Below, in pieces: positions 32,828 to 34,793 of a DNA stretch of 34,793 nt. A model generated the notes under the pieces. The model worked only from the letters and a program-made list of their open reading frames with translations. It made no database searches and had not been told where the DNA came from. Location: contig JABDAV010000030.1 of assembly GCA_013289015.1 (NCBI GenBank), positions 1-34,793 on the forward strand, written 5' to 3'. A program made the translations under genes and the position numbers. Numbering within the stretch: position 1 is the stretch's first letter; each line of letters starts with the position of its first letter. Source of the DNA: Bacteroidota bacterium. GTDB taxonomy: Bacteria > Bacteroidota > Bacteroidia > Chitinophagales > Chitinophagaceae.

Positions 32828-33913
32828 TTATTCAACATTAAAACTTAAATGCTTTATAAGTTCATCCGGCAGCTTTGGCAAATTTCTTCTTTCAATTAAA
32901 TAAGTAGAAAGCCCGGCAATATCGCGGTATACATAATGTTTGTTCAAAGCGCCTTCCAGGTAACCTGCGCCTGAAGTATTACCCGTACCTACACGCATAC
33001 CGATCATCCTGCGCACCATTATCAAATGTTTATGCCGCCAGTTGCTCATCAAGTGATCGATCTCTATCAATGCATCCAGTATTTGATATGAAGTTTGAAA
33101 CACAGGAAAATCCCTGTACAACATTATAAACAATGCAGCCCGCAAGGCTTTTGCTGAAAAGGTACTTCTTAAATTATTAAGCCTTTCACCGGTTGCATCT
33201 TCAGGTATTTTATTAAAGAAAACATAATCGAAATCGATAATCTTATTTGCTTCTCTTGCTGTTAAGCTTGTATTGTACACATGCCTGTAATCGTTCCAAA
33301 AAATATGATCTGTTATTTTTTCGTGAGATGAATACTTGTAATTTTTCCAGAATTGTTCTTCAAAAAAAGGCATGCGTTCAAGCCAGTTGTTTATAAGTTG
33401 CGCAAGATTTTGTGTCGCTTCTCTTTCATTTATCCGTTCATAATCTTCTTTATCAAAGCCACCTTCGCCGGTTCTTTTATAATAGCCGCTCTGATGGCGG
33501 TTCTGCATTTGCAAACCCAATGTAGCTTCGATAAGCCTGAACTGTGCGCTTTGAAAACCGGATGATGGTGTAAGCAGGTTCCTGAATTCAAGAAAATCCA
33601 AAGGCGTCATTGTATCTAAAATACTTACCTGCTGGTTCAGCAATTCAAATATTCTGGTGATGCGCCTTAGGCGGTGTAAAACAAGATTGAGGTCTTCCGA
33701 ATTGTCGTTGATAGCCTGCTTGTCAAAAACTTTCAGTATATAATCCAGCTCAAATAAAATTTGTTTAAACCAAAGTTCATACGCCTGGTGAATGATGATG
33801 AACAACATTTCATCATGCGCAGGTATATTTCCGTCTTTAAAGCTTACAGGTTCCTGGCTGCCGGTTATTTTATCAAGCTGAAGATAATCGCTGTAATACA
33901 TGGTAGCATTCAT
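32828..33913 (-). CDS. kynA: Tryptophan 2,3-dioxygenase
   Basis: 361 residues. The heme enzyme opens the indole ring of L-tryptophan to N-formylkynurenine, the first step of the kynurenine pathway. Marks: HDEMLFIIIHQAYELWFKQI with the distal His, DTMTPLDFLEFRNLLTPSSG and FQSAQFRLIEATLGLQ, then LMSNWRHKHLIMVRRMIGMR with the proximal heme-ligand His (about 296) and GTGNTSGAGYLEGALNKH, which forms the substrate loop (GTGGSSG in some family members). It is longer than the shortest bacterial enzymes (about 300), with an insertion in the middle (NRHQSGYYKRTGEGGFDKED) that resembles the eukaryotic-type layout. An internal ATG four codons in is also possible as start. No other kynurenine genes are in this window. 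Confidence 0.93.
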   Translation of the reverse strand: MNATMYYSDYLQLDKITGSQEPVSFKDGNIPAHDEMLFIIIHQAYELWFKQILFELDYILKVFDKQAINDNSEDLNLVLHRLRRITRIFELLNQQVSILDTMTPLDFLEFRNLLTPSSGFQSAQFRLIEATLGLQMQNRHQSGYYKRTGEGGFDKEDYERINEREATQNLAQLINNWLERMPFFEEQFWKNYKYSSHEKITDHIFWNDYRHVYNTSLTAREANKIIDFDYVFFNKIPEDATGERLNNLRSTFSAKALRAALFIMLYRDFPVFQTSYQILDALIEIDHLMSNWRHKHLIMVRRMIGMRVGTGNTSGAGYLEGALNKHYVYRDIAGLSTYLIERRNLPKLPDELIKHLSFNVE

Positions 33914-33996
33914 CGAAAAGAATTAAAAAATCAAAAGTAAAAAGTAAAAAAGGTAATTCTAATTTGAATTTTGATTTTTATCGTTTGACTTTTCAC

Positions 33997-34004
33997 TTAA
34001 TTTG
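33997..34004 (+). promoter_or_regulatory. Possible -7 element for pyrH
   Basis: TTAATTTG matches TAnnTTTG with one mismatch, in the context TTAATTTGCAGCC, 37 nt before the pyrH ATG. A TTG about 23 nt upstream (in GAATTTTGATTT) could be the -33 element. Confidence 0.35.
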
Positions 34005-34041
34005 CAGCCATCAATCATTCCAAAATCTATAATAATACCAA

Positions 34042-34761
34042 ATGCTTCCAAGATACAAGAGAATCGTGCTAAAACTTTCCGGTGAATCTTTAATGGGTAA
34101 CAGTGATGATGGCTTTGAACCTTTTAACGCGCGCATGATTGAACAATACGCAAAGGATATTAAAATTATTACAGATATGGGCGTACAGGTTGCATTGGTT
34201 ATTGGCGGAGGAAATATTTACAGGGGAGCAAACGAAATTGAAACAGGAATCGAACGTGCGCACGGTGATTATATGGGTATGCTCGCTACTACTATAAACG
34301 GGATGGCAGTGCAGGCGATGCTGGAGCGCATTGGCGTTGATACACGCCTGTTAAGCGCTATAAAAATGGAGCAGGTAGCTGAACCTTATATACGGCGCAG
34401 GGCAATGCGCCATCTTGAAAAAGGACGCGTTGTAATTTTTGCTGCAGGCACAGGCAATCCTTATTTTACAACAGATACAGCAGGTTCTTTACGCGCACTG
34501 GAAATAAAAGCTGATGTTATTTTAAAAGGCACGCGTGTTGATGGCATTTATACTGCCGATCCTGAAAAAGATATTACTGCAACAAAATATGAAACCATAA
34601 CTTACCAGGAGTGTATTTTAAAAAACCTGAAGGTTATGGATATGACAGCCTTCACGCTTTGCATGGAAAACAATTTGCCTATTATTGTTTTTGACATGAA
34701 TAAACCGGGCAATCTTTTAAAAGTTGTTGAAGGTTTAAATGTTGGCACGCTGGTGAATTAA
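34042..34761 (+). CDS. pyrH: UMP kinase
   Basis: 239 residues, the normal size. It makes UDP from UMP with ATP in pyrimidine nucleotide synthesis and belongs to the amino-acid-kinase fold, unlike eukaryotic UMP kinases. Motifs: [15 protein letters not shown] (phosphate-binding), [34 protein letters not shown] (UMP contacts), [40 protein letters not shown] and [20 protein letters not shown]. Start at [12 protein letters not shown] fits the family; the stop is inside the window. In many bacteria pyrH lies next to frr (ribosome recycling factor), which would be just beyond the right edge; this cannot be checked here. Confidence 0.96.
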   Translation: MLPRYKRIVLKLSGESLMGNSDDGFEPFNARMIEQYAKDIKIITDMGVQVALVIGGGNIYRGANEIETGIERAHGDYMGMLATTINGMAVQAMLERIGVDTRLLSAIKMEQVAEPYIRRRAMRHLEKGRVVIFAAGTGNPYFTTDTAGSLRALEIKADVILKGTRVDGIYTADPEKDITATKYETITYQECILKNLKVMDMTAFTLCMENNLPIIVFDMNKPGNLLKVVEGLNVGTLVN

Positions 34762-34766
34762 CGCCC

Positions 34767-34783
34767 CCATCCCCTAAAGGGGA
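34767..34783 (+). terminator. Possible weak terminator after pyrH
   Basis: CCCC and GGGG in catcccctaaaggggagtttt form a short GC stem followed by AGTTTTG. The stem is only about 5 bp and the T-run is short, so it may be chance. Confidence 0.3.
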
Positions 34784-34793
34784 GTTTTGTAAG

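Overview
The window looks like chromosome from a Bacteroidota bacterium, most likely the Chitinophagaceae/Chitinophagales. The evidence is a SusC/SusD outer-membrane nutrient pair, several secreted proteins with a type IX secretion (T9SS) type A C-terminal sorting domain, a CarboxypepD_reg/TonB-dependent beta-barrel protein, a Bacteroidetes-style fused NagB, weak ribosome binding sites and AT-rich spacers. No tRNA, rRNA, CRISPR array, transposase or phage gene was found.

Layout. (1) 1-4948, minus strand: a susC-susD pair; the susD gene runs off the left edge. A perfect 32-bp palindrome lies 265 bp upstream of susC. (2) 4949-6066: a 1.1-kb gap with two arrays of degenerate 11-bp repeats, a 12-bp hairpin and the last 20 codons of a lost sorting-domain gene. 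(3) 6067-13906, plus strand: three full tandem copies and one truncated copy of a secreted seven-repeat 'delta-60' beta-propeller protein. The copies share near-identical ends and spacers but have divergent middles. A minus-strand MacB/FtsX-type permease sits between copies 3 and 4, flanked by an exact 22-bp direct repeat. (4) 13907-14345: inverted repeats and REP-like hairpins. (5) 14346-18102: a PaiB-like FMN protein, a small membrane protein and an outer-membrane beta-barrel receptor. (6) 18103-19101: a second 1-kb gap, again with 11-bp-period arrays. (7) 19102-22340: a secreted alpha/beta hydrolase broken by one in-frame stop, then a fifth delta-60 protein. (8) 22469-34761: mostly housekeeping and catabolic genes: Mrp-family ATPase, a small exported carboxypeptidase-regulatory-like protein, S10 serine carboxypeptidase, pfkA-pyk (lower glycolysis), GH20 hexosaminidase plus NagB/PIG-L fusion (GlcNAc use), a small exported protein, tryptophan 2,3-dioxygenase and pyrH.

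How it fits together. The left and middle parts are the accessory, surface-facing part of the window: glycan import, T9SS-exported propellers, a secreted esterase-like enzyme. The right part is central metabolism. The most unusual signal is in the delta-60 family. Three of the four full-length paralogs carry the same 21-nt palindromic insertion, in frame, inside a 7-bp-period repeat in the sorting domain; the fourth has a clean empty site. The same palindrome core forms the inner stem of the REP-like hairpins at 14.0-14.3 kb and 22.4 kb. This points to a short palindromic element that can enter both intergenic DNA and reading frames. All family assignments come from motif recognition by eye; no database search was run.
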